A program made the position numbers and the translations under genes. From assembly GCA_907163375.1 (NCBI GenBank), contig CAJQUW010001730.1:297364-361363 (forward strand): a stretch of 64,000 nt of DNA. The letters are read 5' to 3'. Below are positions 11,857 to 22,109 of the stretch, one piece after another; the stretch's first letter is position 1; each line of letters begins with the position of its first letter. The stretch comes from Prostheceraeus crozeri. Lineage: Eukaryota; Platyhelminthes; Polycladida; Euryleptidae. A model generated the notes under the pieces. It was not told the origin of the DNA, did not search any database, and was given only the letters and a program-made list of their open reading frames with translations.

Positions 11857-11916
11857 GGCCCCGCCCGCCTGGGCTTGAGCGTTCAGGTAGAGGGGCCGAA
11901 ACGCGACCAGGCGGGT
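11857..11916 (+). ncRNA. Kink-turn/pseudoknot RNA motif, copy 2 (orphan)
   Basis: Helix A GGCCCC 11857-11862 pairs with GGGGCC 11892-11897. Helix B CCCGCCTGG 11864-11872 pairs with CCAGGCGGG 11907-11915, and G11863 can add a G-U pair with T11916. Helix C GCGTT 11879-11883 pairs with AACGC 11900-11904. The GCTT-GA / GA internal loop is the same as in copy 1. Nearly every base of helix B differs from copy 1 yet pairing is kept. No reverse transcriptase fragment is visible upstream; the flanking TTTTATTTTTGTTTTT-rich DNA resembles the tail after copy 1. Confidence 0.7.
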
Positions 11917-12099
11917 ACTTGCTGACGACTGGCTATTGTTTTATTTGTTTTAACGTTGTTTTTTATCGCTAACTGCCCTATTGTGATGAATGGACTGTGT
12001 CGGTTTCTGATCTCCATGGGGTTGACATGGTGATTACTAAGTGTCTATTTATATATAAGTTCCTAATCAATCGAGTCTGAAACTTTGACCAAGGAGATC

Positions 12100-13020
12100 A
12101 CTTGTTAAGCGGCCTTGTACGATCTCGTACACATAAGGGTGAAGTCCAGCCCGTATAGCGCTATGTTATGTACCCCCGGGAAAGTCCGCCCGGCACGCAA
12201 TCAGATCCTTCAAGTCTTTGTGCTTAAAGACCTTCATGCATTCATGCATTTGTCGAGGATCACAAGTCAAAGGACCATTAGGGGTAAGGTCCAGCCCCGC
12301 TTTAGAAGCGCTGATTGAAAATGGACTAGTGGGAAGGTCCTCCACACCGATCTCGTCAGGTTTGGCTCTAAAATGTAGTACTAGGATAGTTAAAAATTTG
12401 ACGCGCAGACGTTTAATGTCTGCCGGTGGGAAATGAAACATTTAGACGTCGTTATGGGAATGTCCCAGCTTCAATGTATATATTCGTTGCTATATTGTCG
12501 CACATATAATTAGGCCTATAATCGTTGAGGCTGTTTCAGTAGCTGTCTCACTCAAGTAAGGGCCAAGAGCAAATGACTCTCAGTGAATCTTGGCATGGTT
12601 TTTATAAATGATGAGATTTACCAGACTCAGAAAGTTTGTGTAGTGCAACCCCGATGACAGGAGAAGGAGTAGCACCTTCCCGCTGTAACAAATCCCGCTG
12701 GTATTCCTGGTTTCCACTCCTGTCATTGAAGTGCAGGTCCCAAGCAACTCGGCGGCGTAGACGGGTGATGGCTGGCGTCGATGAGAGAAAGAAGAGTTAC
12801 AAATCGGGTAGGCTGAGCTCGATAGCCGCGGTGAAGGCAGTCAGCCTAGGAGATAGATAAAAAATGTTCCCCAGACAACTCTTAAAATGTCTTAAAATCG
12901 AGGTTGAAGGTAAGCAAGGGTATCTCCTCGTATAAAACAAAACACTAGCAAAACCTCATGAATTGTGCAGGAAATAGGATGGCCCCCAGTTCCCGGCAGC
13001 CCTTCATTGGGCAGGGGATG
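12100..13020. other. GC-richer island of unknown origin
   Basis: GC content rises clearly above the surroundings. The phrase AAGTCCAGCCCG...AGCGCT at 12141 returns as AAGGTCCAGCCCCG...AGCGCT at about 12285, a direct repeat. The stretch 12620-12860 contains a small stem (AGGCTGA with TCAGCCT, about 12810-12847). I recognise no protein and no transposon end. It may be a divergent repeat that I cannot name. Confidence 0.35.
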
Positions 13021-13646
13021 CGATTAATCTCCGGTTCGAAAGACAAAAGTTTAGGTGTGAGATTCGGCAGTTGGCATGTCGGTAGCTTCTGTGGAAGAGG
13101 AACTGAAGTCTGCCAAGAGCTATGAAAACGGAATGTATTTTTACAGAACTTTTTTTACAGTGCGTACACAGGAAGTACGGTAGAGAGGTTATAGAACTCG
13201 GTTTTATGGGCGCCAAAAGCCAAAGAAGCAAAGGACAATGAGGTACATCCGGCCACCCTCGCTCACACAAAACCGGATTGAAACTGGTTTAATAAGCAGA
13301 ATTACACAATGATCAGATATTTTTAACTGACACAGCCTTAGAGAAAGAGATTTAGCGGTTAAACAATCTTATCCTGTACATCCTCTTCAATTGTACAATG
13401 GTATTATTATATTTCTTTATTTTAGTTTGGTAGACTTTTTTAACACATCTAGAATTTCTGGTACTTTTTCGTTGAAATTTCTGAGTAGGGAACATAATGA
13501 AGAGAACTAACAGAATAAACCTGAAAAAATTATGGGAAACATCTATATGTAGTAAAGAAGCCATCTCGCAGAACAAGCGTGAATCAGAGAAAAAAATGAA
13601 GCGAACAATTAATAGATAGTAGTTTGCATGACACTGATGAATATGT

Positions 13647-13976
13647 TAACTTACTAAAGGAAGCTTTCTTCGTGATTGAAGTATCTTCACTAGAGGAGGA
13701 CATTTGCTTCAAATATCCTCTAAGAGCTGCATGCGCCTTTTCGAAATCATGGAAATCATCATATATCAACCCGACATACGGTCTCCACAGCTCATAGTTA
13801 GGTTCCGAACAATTACTGATCAACATTATTATTCGTAAATTTGTCTCATCTTCACATCCAGGTGTTGGCCACCAACAGAAAATATTCTCTCCTCCACCCA
13901 ACTTCTCCCCAAGATTTTCTTTGACCCAGCTTGAAGGTACAACGAACATCGACTTATCAACTTTGAAGTAGAAAAC
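13647..13976 (-). pseudogene. DUF4806-gene N-terminal exon
   Basis: Minus-strand exon beginning after an acceptor-like AATTGACAG and running through VFYFKVDKSMFVVPSSWV, then FCWWPTPGCEDETNLRIIML, then WRPYVGLIYDDFHDFEKAHA and an acidic SSSSEDTS stretch. It stops at a consensus donor, A|GTAAGT, near 13646. A hydrophobic strand followed by VPSSWV and CWWPTP is what N-termini of DUF4806 proteins look like. The fitting C-terminal exon is at 8919-9412. The exon abuts the truncated C-terminus of the transposase at 13979, so either a deletion brought them together or the two genes of one transposon are packed tightly. Confidence 0.5.
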
Positions 13977-13978
13977 TG

Positions 13979-14209
13979 TCAATTTTCTCTAACAGCAGCG
14001 AGTAACTTTGAGTTACCACTCTTCTTAGGACCTCTTAAAATCCAAAGTAATAACTTTTTCATGATACCTCCACCCCGGTGCATAAAATCGGGAGGAAATG
14101 ATTGTATCATATCTATGGGGAGTGACTCAACAGACCTAGTACCATCGATATTATGATGAAGTTTTTGAGATCGATCCCGGAAGTTATCATCAGTTCTTGG
14201 AATACGTCC
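13979..14209 (-). pseudogene. CACTA-like transposase, downstream part
   Basis: Minus-strand continuation of the transposase begun at 14430-15540, cut from it by a MITE. It contains RIPRTDDNFRDRSQKLHHNI, SLPIDMIQSFPPDFMHRGG and IMKKLLLWILRGPKKSGN. The FPxDFMH...KKLLxxW pattern is characteristic of transposases of the Transposase_21/CACTA type found widely in invertebrates. The protein ends at REN followed by a stop; the family normally continues for several hundred residues, so the C-terminal part is missing. Confidence 0.55.
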
Positions 14210-14210
14210 A

Positions 14211-14429
14211 CACTGTAAACTGTCACCTCCTAAAATCGAAGAAATCTGCATCCTAAAGCGCGACACACTAGAATTTTAGGAGGTTGCGTGAAATAGAATG
14301 CTGACATACTAAAGAGAACAATAACACTAGTGCGCTAGCCTCCTAAAACGCTTTGCTTTAGGATTTTTTTATTAGTTACGAATAGTGTCTCGCTTCAGTG
14401 TGTGATTTAGGACGTGCTGGTTTAGAGTG
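14211..14429. mobile_element. MITE, CACTG-ended, 219 bp, inside transposase
   Basis: Ends CACTGTAAACTGTCACCTCC and, inverted, CACTCTAAACCAGCACGTCC. CA is duplicated on both sides (14209-14210 and 14430-14431). Internally the words CCTCCTAAA and TCCTAAAGC recur in both orientations (subterminal repeats). It is the reverse complement of the copy at 45351-45568 with only a few differences. Removing it lets the transposase pieces on either side run together in sense. Confidence 0.85.
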
Positions 14430-15540
14430 CATAGGTACCTATAAAAACAGTTCGTTTGCCGTCATGAGTACCAGCTGCCTTCATGCACATGTCACATCCA
14501 TACGTGGCACTGAACTGCTTAACATTATTTATCACAGCGCGTGCTGGTGCGTCTGATACGCATGCTTTCATGCGTATTCCGAATACTTTCCATTCAATTT
14601 GAATTCCAGATAACATAAGTGATTTCAATTCTGAAAGAAATTCTTTCGTGAAGTCTAAATTGGTTGGTTTTCCTTTACCAAGTGTGATGGCAACTTCAAA
14701 GACGATACGTGGGAGAATGTTTGAAATGTAACATAAAATTGGCCAGCTTGTCAATCGCTTACTGTTGTAAATCTGCAGTCCGTCTAAATTCCACACTATA
14801 TCTAATGAGTCTAAACAATCTGTATCCTTTTTTGGAAATTTTGATAAGTAAAATTTTAATTGCTTTTCTAGTCCAAAGTAGTAGTAAGAATGACCAGAGA
14901 TTTCTCTAATATCCTTTTTCACTGAATGTCTGGGTGTGTACAATAAACCTTTGTACGATTTAGGTAAATCTGTGGAGATGACGTCTTTGTGATTATTCAA
15001 TATTTCAAGTAAAGCATCTGTCTGGGTTGTCAGTAGGTTGCTACTTTGCACGAAACGCGCAAGGTCCAAAGTGACGAACTGCTTCCAACATCTTCTACTT
15101 CGCTTATTTCGGAATCCTCCTTTTTACTCAGTTGGACTTCAGCAGAATCAATCATATCAATGAGAAACCTTTCATCGCTATCTAAGTTTGATTTCCTATC
15201 GTCGTATAATGGAGCAAATTCATTTCCCTCTTCTTCTGAAGAGGAATGCTCACATTTCAGGAACTGATCACTATCCACTTGAAGTCTTTGATTTCTATAC
15301 CTTTTCCTATTCTCCCTCTTCCATGTCTTATTATACAATTTACGTTTCTGCTTCCTCTTGTAATGAAGGGGGCAATTTGACTAACTCTGTCAGATCTTCC
15401 AAAGAACTGTCACTATCGGCCATCAGTGGCGTGCGGTCAATAGATGCGGTGAATGCGGCGAATGCCTCAATTATATTCTGAAAATTAACCATTTTTATCC
15501 TTCCCAAGATTGAGGACAGTTTGGGCTCAGAATATCGCAT
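14430..15540 (-). pseudogene. CACTA-like transposase, N-terminal and central part
   Basis: On the minus strand the protein begins near 15540 or at an internal Met (MVNFQNIIEAFAAF), has a basic stretch (KRKQKRKLYNKTWKRENRK), an acidic region (SSSEEEGNEFAPLYDD), then after a frame change the block LLTTQTDALLEILNNHK, LPKSYKGLLYTPRH, VWNLDGLQIYNSKRLTSWPI, ACVSDAPARAVINNVKQF and a zinc-ribbon-like CDMCMKAAG. The DAPARA...CxxC arrangement and the WPI block are hallmarks of a large unnamed family of metazoan transposases resembling Transposase_21 of CACTA/EnSpm elements. At least two frame changes break the N-terminal half. It reads toward a DUF4806-like gene, a pairing that suggests one two-gene transposon. 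The catalytic DDE positions cannot be placed with confidence. Confidence 0.55.
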
Positions 15541-16520
15541 AAAATCCCATAGAAAGTCATTTCATTGAGGAAGATGACATCTAAAGAGCTTTAACAACGG
15601 TGAGGCATCGCCGCATTCACTGGTGCTATCTTTTTGCATTGACCAACTCGCAGTCTGTGCACGCTGTCTTCTCGCACAGCTCCTATACAAAAGCCTGTGA
15701 AATGATGTAGTGGCTACATTCGGCAAAATTGTCGCATTGCTCACTTTAGCGAAAATGATACAGATAGCCCAGATCTCATCAGACTGACTTGTGTGCATGT
15801 GTATGCATTGCATGAGCCAGTCCGATGTGTTATATATTGGTCATTCATCACCAGAAAAGAACAAAGCGTTGTCTGGTGTACAATGTAGAACTGTCTTGGA
15901 CATTTTATGCTATCAATTGGTTTACCGATCTGGCAGAATATTTACCGAAAAAATGTTGTTGAATCTGGGCGACCGATGCCCAAAATGAAGTTCAAATGAA
16001 GACCGAAGCGCTGAAAGACGAAAAGGCGTACATTCGTCGATACGACGATTTTTCCATGGTAGTTTTGAAACCCAAGTCTAAATGTCCATTGAGAAACCTT
16101 CACTTGTAGCCTTCGAATGATGTAGGAAGGCTTTTTCTATCATAATGTCATTTGATGACTTCGTTAAAAAGTCAAGGAGGATGGATTTCAATTTTAGATA
16201 ATTTCGTGACTATTCGCGTTACGTGTTAGCGCCATTTTCAATATCGAATATGATACATGCCATAGCGTGCAAGGACAATGTCTAATTTTGAACGCATGGG
16301 CATTTAGAAAATATCAAATTCTGATTCTGCACATCGCATGCCTATCGAAAAGTAGCACCGCACGCAACTGTCGGCCATGCAGGTAAAAAAAGATTTACTC
16401 GTACAGTTGATGACATGTCAACAATTTCTTGGATCTATTCTTGGCAAATTCTTTGGAACAAATTCTTGTCAGGCCGTTCGATGAAATTTCGTCCGTATTT
16501 TCGATATTTTCGCGATTTTT
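15541..16520. other. No recognisable feature
   Basis: No gene and no transposon end found. The outer end of the CACTA-like element must lie in or near this interval, but I could not pick a CACTG terminus. Confidence 0.45.
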
Positions 16521-16549
16521 TCAGCTTATTTCTTCAATAAAGTGATTAG

Positions 16550-17973
16550 CAATGAGTCCAGAAAGCCTGCAGTCCAAAAAACTAATATTGTCTTTGATTT
16601 CAAAAATAAAATCATGGACAAGGTTGACATCTCTAGTATTTTACACGATAAAAGCCTCAATCGTCTAGTACCTGACAAAGTTCGGAACAGTACCCGCCTA
16701 AAACCTATTTTTCTCTGAATACCCTGTCTCATTGAAAATTTGCAACTATAACAAATTCCTCAACAAGTTGGATAGAACCAACTTACAAAATATTGTCCAT
16801 TCAGACTGTAAGTGTAGTCAGCATCCTTCTCACATCAATGAGCATCACAAACATGTATTTACTGGTGATTTGAATTTTATTGAGCAACCAGACCTGAAAG
16901 AGTTACTTTCATTAGGCTCTAAGCATCGTTTGTCCCTTCCCGTTCGTCACAACGACGTTATAGATAGCATAACTGTATCCATAGATAAGCACATCACAAA
17001 GATGTGCAATAAGTTTAAACTTTCATCAGTCAGTGACTTTCAGGCTTGGAAAAACAAGATACTAGTATTAGCTAAAGATAGAATACATAAAAATAAAAAT
17101 GTAGATAATTTACAAGCGAAGTTTAAATCTTTTCGTAATTTCAGCAGAGATTTGAAGTATTATCATCAGCATTTTATAATAACTACCGTAGACAAAGCTA
17201 ACAGTAATTACGCATTCATCTGTGAAAAATTTTACGTTATGGTCTTATTACAAGAACTTGGATTCGATCTTAACTCACTAACCCCTATTGGTAATAGTAC
17301 TTACATTCCAAATGATGTGTCTCCTACTAATTTAGTTAAGAGGCATAATGATTCTATGAGTAAATTATTCAGCACCCTTTGTAGAAAAGATGATGAAAAA
17401 CTCCCAAAATTATATTGGATACCAAAATTACATAAAAATCCCTTCAAATTTCGCTTTATAGCTGGTGCTAGGCACTAAGCAACTTTCCATTAAGATTAAT
17501 AAAGGTTGTCTGTTATCAGAGACCATTTTAGGAAGTATTGCAACGCAATTCATAGTAATAGTGGTATTAACAGTTATTGGAGCATAGTATCGTCCGCTGA
17601 ATTCCTCAATAAAATTCAAAACATTACAGCATATGACGTACAAATTTTCGATTTTTCCACTTTGTAACCAATATGGATCTTAAAGATGTCATTACTCACA
17701 TTTCCGACCTGCTCGACTTAATTTTCGACGATTCTAATAGGAAATATTTGTGTGTAGGTTTTGAAAAAAGTTTTTTATCTGGTGTCAGGTATCAAGGTTA
17801 TAGCGTATTCACTAAGGATAAATTTAAAGAAGCCATTAAGTTCATTATAAGCTTTTGTTACTTTCGGAGGTTTAGTCTTTCAGCAAGTAAGAGGCATTCC
17901 TATGGGTGGTAATTGCAGTCCTCTTCCTGTGGATTTGTTTCTTTTACATTGTGAATTTATTTTTATGACTAAT
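16550..17973 (+). pseudogene. Penelope-like RT, N-terminal half
   Basis: The N-terminal region contains VISNESRKPAVQKTNIVFDF, SLNRLVPDKVRNSTRLKP, a cysteine-histidine cluster CKCSQHPSHINEHHKHVFTG and a long helical region ending in IITTVDKANSNYAFICEKFY. Next come LQELGFDLNSLTPIGNSTYI, PKLYWIPKLHKNPFKFRFI and AGARH, then YDVQIFDFSTL and a GIPMGGNCSPL-like block near 17895-17920. The order matches reverse transcriptases of Penelope-like elements, in which a conserved N-terminal extension precedes RT1. It ends at FIFMTN where the piggyBac insertion begins. Confidence 0.6.
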
Positions 17974-17977
17974 TTAA

Positions 17978-20900
17978 CCCATTCCGTACCACCCATAGAA
18001 ATAATAAGCGTAGAATAAGCACTTGATCAAGCTCAATCCGATAAATCCCTCACAAAGTTGAGGTAACTATGCTCATGCTTGTTGAAAGGGATTCCTTTAA
18101 TCTTTAGGGCCATGTTTCGTAAACGGCAGACGTTTACAGCTTCCACGTTGATCGACCAGGGAACAAAGCCAAACCACCACTTCTTCTTGATCGTGCAACG
18201 GTACAGGGCCACCATTCCATCAAGCAAGTCAACTCCTCCCATTCCTTCATTATACTTGGCAATCATGTGGGGTCTGTTGATGAATATCTGTCCACCTGCT
18301 TGCTTGCTGTACCTTTTGGCATGTCCTTGATTAGGATCATTGCCCTCATCCTCGGTCTCTTTGGTCACGTTGAGGACGTTGCTGTCCACATACACAGCCT
18401 TGTTGTCTCTCCAGACTGTACATACCTGGTCGTTCTGGTATACCGTCCTCAAGCTGCCTCTTTCCATTTTCTCAACAATTTTGGAGTCGGGTAAGGGCAC
18501 TCGATGTAGCCTGTTTTTCCGGAGGGTTCCCGTTCCGCCGATGTCAAGGTTGGAGAGCTTCTACAGAAGAGGAAATGATGTGAACAAGTTATCGAAATAA
18601 ATGGAAGAACCCCGTAGCACTCCAGCCTTCTCAACCAAGCTAATGACTACATTTGTTCCTTGGCCGAGCCCAACGTCAGCAATATCGGTGTCGCACCCAC
18701 AGTAAGGCTCAAAACACAAACCCATGCCTTCAGATGAGCAGATTATCCACACCTTGAAGCCATACCTGAAAAAGGGGAAAACAGTCATGAATTTCGACAG
18801 TTAAAAAGATACATGATGGAGGTTGTGCTATTTAGATATAATATAGGTCTACATATCTACCTTTTTCAATACTGCTTTATCAATAGGCCCTACTATCCGC
18901 GATATTATCAAAGTAAAGAAGAAAATCTTGATTATGAAAGTTTGTGATTATTATCAAAGTTGTCTGGAAATCTGCTGCTCACCTAATGGGCTTGCCTCTG
19001 ATGAATTGTTTTGTGTTGTGGCGACCGAAGTACGGAATCATTGTCTCGTCTACTGAGAAGGAACTTATAAGTGGAGTGTACTTGCTGGCCTGCGCATTGA
19101 GATTCTTGAAAATTGGGCGGACTTTATAGTATCTGTCATTCCCAGCCTGACCATTATCGGCGTAGTGGAGACAACTAAGAATCCCTTCAAACTTGCTCTT
19201 GCTGAAAATAAAAATTATGTGATTTAGCAATTTACAGAACAAAAAATTATTACTTTGAATTGCTAGTAAATCTGTTACTGCTTGCTTATACCGGGTGAGT
19301 CAAAAGTCTTTGCCAACTGAAAAGAACATCTGCTGCAATAATCAATCTACGTTGCTTACGTACGATTATGTTACACTGAATGTATTTTGATGAAATTAAT
19401 TACCTTATGTTATCAGCAACCATCTTGTTGTGCACATCATCCCTCTGCTCCCAGTAAAGACGAAGTGAAGGCAAAGTGTTGCAGCCAGAGAGCAGCATGA
19501 TTCCCTTGATAATGCGCACACTATCCACAGTCACCTCGGCCTACCATTTGGCCTGTACTTTTATGCTGCTCCGCATACAGTCTGGATTTTTCAACGATCA
19601 GCTCGATAAATTCGTCTGGCATCATCTCTTTGTAGAATAGAAGTGGTTGATCGATGCTTATACTTTGCAAGTATTCTAAGATTGGGGCATTTTCGTCATA
19701 ATCAAATTGTGGGACTCTTGCACCAACCTTCCTCTCATCGCGCTTTGACCATCCGTCGAAACTAGATTCCGCCATCGCAGCTCTACACCCACGACGCGAG
19801 GGTGCAGGTTTACCTCCAGAAGTAGGCCTGTATGTCGAAGGTGCAGTAGGAGTTGCTGCTGTTCCCCTTGGTATATGAGGAGCTAGGATCTCCGAATTCT
19901 CATCCTTCTCTTCCACTTCCTTTTCGTCCTCGTCTTGGATGTCTCCTATAATTTGATCTTGTTCATCCATCCCTCTCATACCGATTATCTGTGGTGTCTT
20001 AATGGCCTTTACACCGATCTCGGCAGGAGCAAGCAGAACACCCCGAGGTAGAATATCTGGGTTTGCAGACTGAATGTTTTCATCCTCGTCGTCTTCCTCA
20101 TCATCGCAGTCTGTGTCACCGTTTTGGTTCACGGGTGGCTTCAAATAGATTCGATATTCCTCCGTGTTATTATTGTCCTCATCATCGAACGCTAGCAGTC
20201 GATCCAAAACGTCATTCGCACTAAGTTTTCTCTTCCTGAAAAAGCAAATAAAATGATAAAGTATTGTGTTTGCATATATATGTAAATATATTCATTTGAA
20301 ATAAGTTTTGATGTCAATGTTTATCAATTTTTCTTCGATTTTCATTTTGATTTGATATTTTGTGCAATACAAGATACTTACTCAATCAATATCAACAGGC
20401 ATGAAATGTGACATTAAATGATGCAACTGTTTAGGCCTAGGATAGCAAATTGGATTGTACGTAAATTAGAAATAGGTTGAATACATTAGAATACATTTTT
20501 ATGCTACAATTGCATAACTGTCAATATAAAATGGAAACATCAAATTTCCATTCATGCTAGTGAAATATGAAATAATCAAATGACTGATAGGTTAACTCAC
20601 CTTTGAAATGAAGACATTTTTCAAAATGATAGGCAAGTACAGAATTTGTCACTGTAATCTTCAATTTTCTTGTATTTAGTACAGCAGGAAACCTTTTATA
20701 AACTTCAAAATTTGATAAACAAAAAATTGTGTAATTCAAATTTATCTCAATTGAGGACGATAGAGATATTTGAGTCGCAGCTTTGCCAGCAAAGACGTCA
20801 TTTGTTTTCAAATTCAAATTTGTCTCATATCGAGAGCTTTGAAGATATCTTGATTAGCTTCATCACAACTTCACTAACAAGGACATGATCAAATTCAAAT

Positions 20901-21460
20901 CTATCGCACATTGAGAGAGATCTGTCGTTTGATCTATATTGATAATTAGATACGCTGCATTCATATTGAGAAAATTTGTTGTTTGTACATCAAACGTGTA
21001 CAGATTTATTGTCGAGTAAATGTTGTTGAAGGATTCACGCGTTCAATTACGAAACTATTGTACTGAGCGCCAAAATTTCTTCACACATTCTCGGACGCAA
21101 TCAGTCTCTGGAGCCTCCGGAAATCTACTGGGACTTTAAAGTCCCGCATGTTTTAAATCAATATTACCAAAGCACATAAGATTTTTTCAAAATCTTATTT
21201 ATGAATGCACTGAACGGATATTTCAAGTACCCATTTCGTAGCGTGAGAATTTGATTTTTTAGCAATTTCAAAAAATTTGCCATTTTTGTCCATTTTGTAA
21301 GTGGCCATGTTTCAATCAGTGACGTCATCAAAGCACAACATTGGTAGAAACAAATATTTTCAACATCTCTTTTTGTTGATATGTTATCTGATCTCAAAAA
21401 ACATGATAATTTTCATTATTAAAAAAGTGGGACTTTAAAGTCCCAGTGGTGCGGAATGGG
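17978..21460 (-). mobile_element. piggyBac transposon, complete ends, 3483 bp
   Basis: Left end CCCATTCCGTACCACCC and right end GGTGCGGAATGGG are a terminal inverted repeat. The left flank is TTAA (17974-17977), the piggyBac target; on the right the flank reads TAAA, one base short of TTAA. A subterminal GGGACTTTAAAGTCCC palindrome lies next to the right end. The transposase gene is on the minus strand. The host site is the Penelope-like reverse transcriptase gene, whose sequence resumes directly after the right end. Confidence 0.9.
18033..20617 (-). CDS. piggyBac transposase, four exons, nearly intact
   Basis: Cut-and-paste transposase of the DDE_Tnp_1_7 family. Exons on the minus strand: 20601-20617 (MSSFQ), 19404-20235, 18983-19201 and 18033-18765, each intron with GT...AG and each splitting a codon after AG. 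Domains: an acidic N-terminus (DDEEDDEDENIQ), then YKEMMPDEFIELIVEKSRLY, LLSGCNTLPSLRLYWEQRDD, SVDETMIPYFGRHNTKQFIR (first catalytic Asp), IYFDNLFTSF (second Asp) and GMGGVDLLDGM (third Asp region), ending NKHEHSYLNFVRDLSD. Only two faults are visible: a frame change near 19545 and one in-frame TAG near 18562. About 600 residues would be normal length. No C-terminal cysteine-rich domain is seen before the stop. Confidence 0.8.
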
Positions 21461-21462
21461 TA

Positions 21463-21989
21463 AATGAAGAATCAGAAGTACGATCTAGCTAGATTATTAT
21501 CTAATACTTCTAGATACGTCGACGATTTATGCATTATTAATTATAAAAAGTTTGATTCCTTGATACCACAGATTTACCCACCTAGTCTAGAAGCCAGCAG
21601 AAGTGGGAGTAATGACAAACAAGTAGAATATCTTGATATTAAAGTAAATATCACTGACTGCGGCACAATTACATCTGTTTTTCATAAAGTCGACCATTTT
21701 AATTTCCCTGTCACCCTTTTAACCTTTCCGCAAAACTGTATGCCCTACAGGACAGGAGCTAGAGTGCCTGCTGGACAGGTTTTAAGATATGGGCGCATCT
21801 GTACATTGGAAAAATATTTCATCCAAAAAAGTCAATCGTACAGCTACTACTCTCATTAAGAGAGGATATAACAGCGTAGATCTCAATCAAAATGCTGAGA
21901 AGCAGCTGCATAAGCATAGTGAAACTTTATTGAAATACGGATATTTTTCTGCTAAGCAGCTTCTTAATAATTGTGCGTGCTTTCATTGA
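21463..21989 (+). pseudogene. Penelope-like RT, C-terminal half
   Basis: Continuation after the piggyBac insertion: KNQKYDLARLLSNTSRYVDD with the catalytic YVDD intact, then LCIINYKKFDSLIPQIYPPS, QVEYLDIKVNITDCGTITSV, FHKVDHFNFPVTLLTFPQN and, after a frame change, LIKRGYNSVDLNQNAEKQLH to a stop at 21989. The thumb region resembles copy 1 (YLGVKLSVNHDGLHTFVFHR). No GIY-YIG endonuclease domain is visible downstream before the structured RNA, so this copy's frame ends just after the thumb. Confidence 0.6.
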
Positions 21990-22023
21990 TTTAATTAATT
22001 TCGAGGCTGCTTTCATATAGCAG

Positions 22024-22087
22024 GGCCCCGCTTGGGTGAGTTTGAGCGTTCAGGAGAAGGGGCCGAAACGCGAATCCTTAACCAAGT
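22024..22087 (+). ncRNA. Kink-turn/pseudoknot RNA motif, copy 3
   Basis: Helix A GGCCCC 22024-22029 pairs with GGGGCC 22059-22064. Helix B starts GCTTGG 22030-22035 paired with CCAAGT 22082-22087 and continues with TGAG against CTTA, with one mismatch. Helix C GCGTT 22046-22050 pairs with AACGC 22067-22071. TTTGA and GA frame helix C as in the other copies, though three extra bases on the 3' side make the kink-turn less regular. It begins 35 nt after the RT stop. The following CTGATGA resembles part of a hammerhead core, but no partner GAAA follows it. Confidence 0.65.
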
Positions 22088-22109
22088 TCCTGCTGATGAC
22101 CTCAATTGC

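Larger units (their letters stand above)
16530..22100 (+). mobile_element. Penelope-like retroelement, copy 2, split by piggyBac
   Basis: The best preserved of the PLE copies. Coding runs 16550-17973, is interrupted by a complete piggyBac element (17978-21460), and resumes at about 21463-21989. The 3' tail contains the structured RNA at 22024-22087. The element looks broken, with a handful of breaks besides the insertion. No long terminal repeat of the PLE type (pLTR) is visible on either side. Confidence 0.65.

Noticed and set aside
22024-22100. Hammerhead ribozyme suggested by GAAAC followed by CTGATGA
   Set aside because: The two boxes are in the wrong order for type I or III, and no stem II or closed stem III/I pairing fits a type II permutation in all three copies; the B and A helices explain the conservation better.
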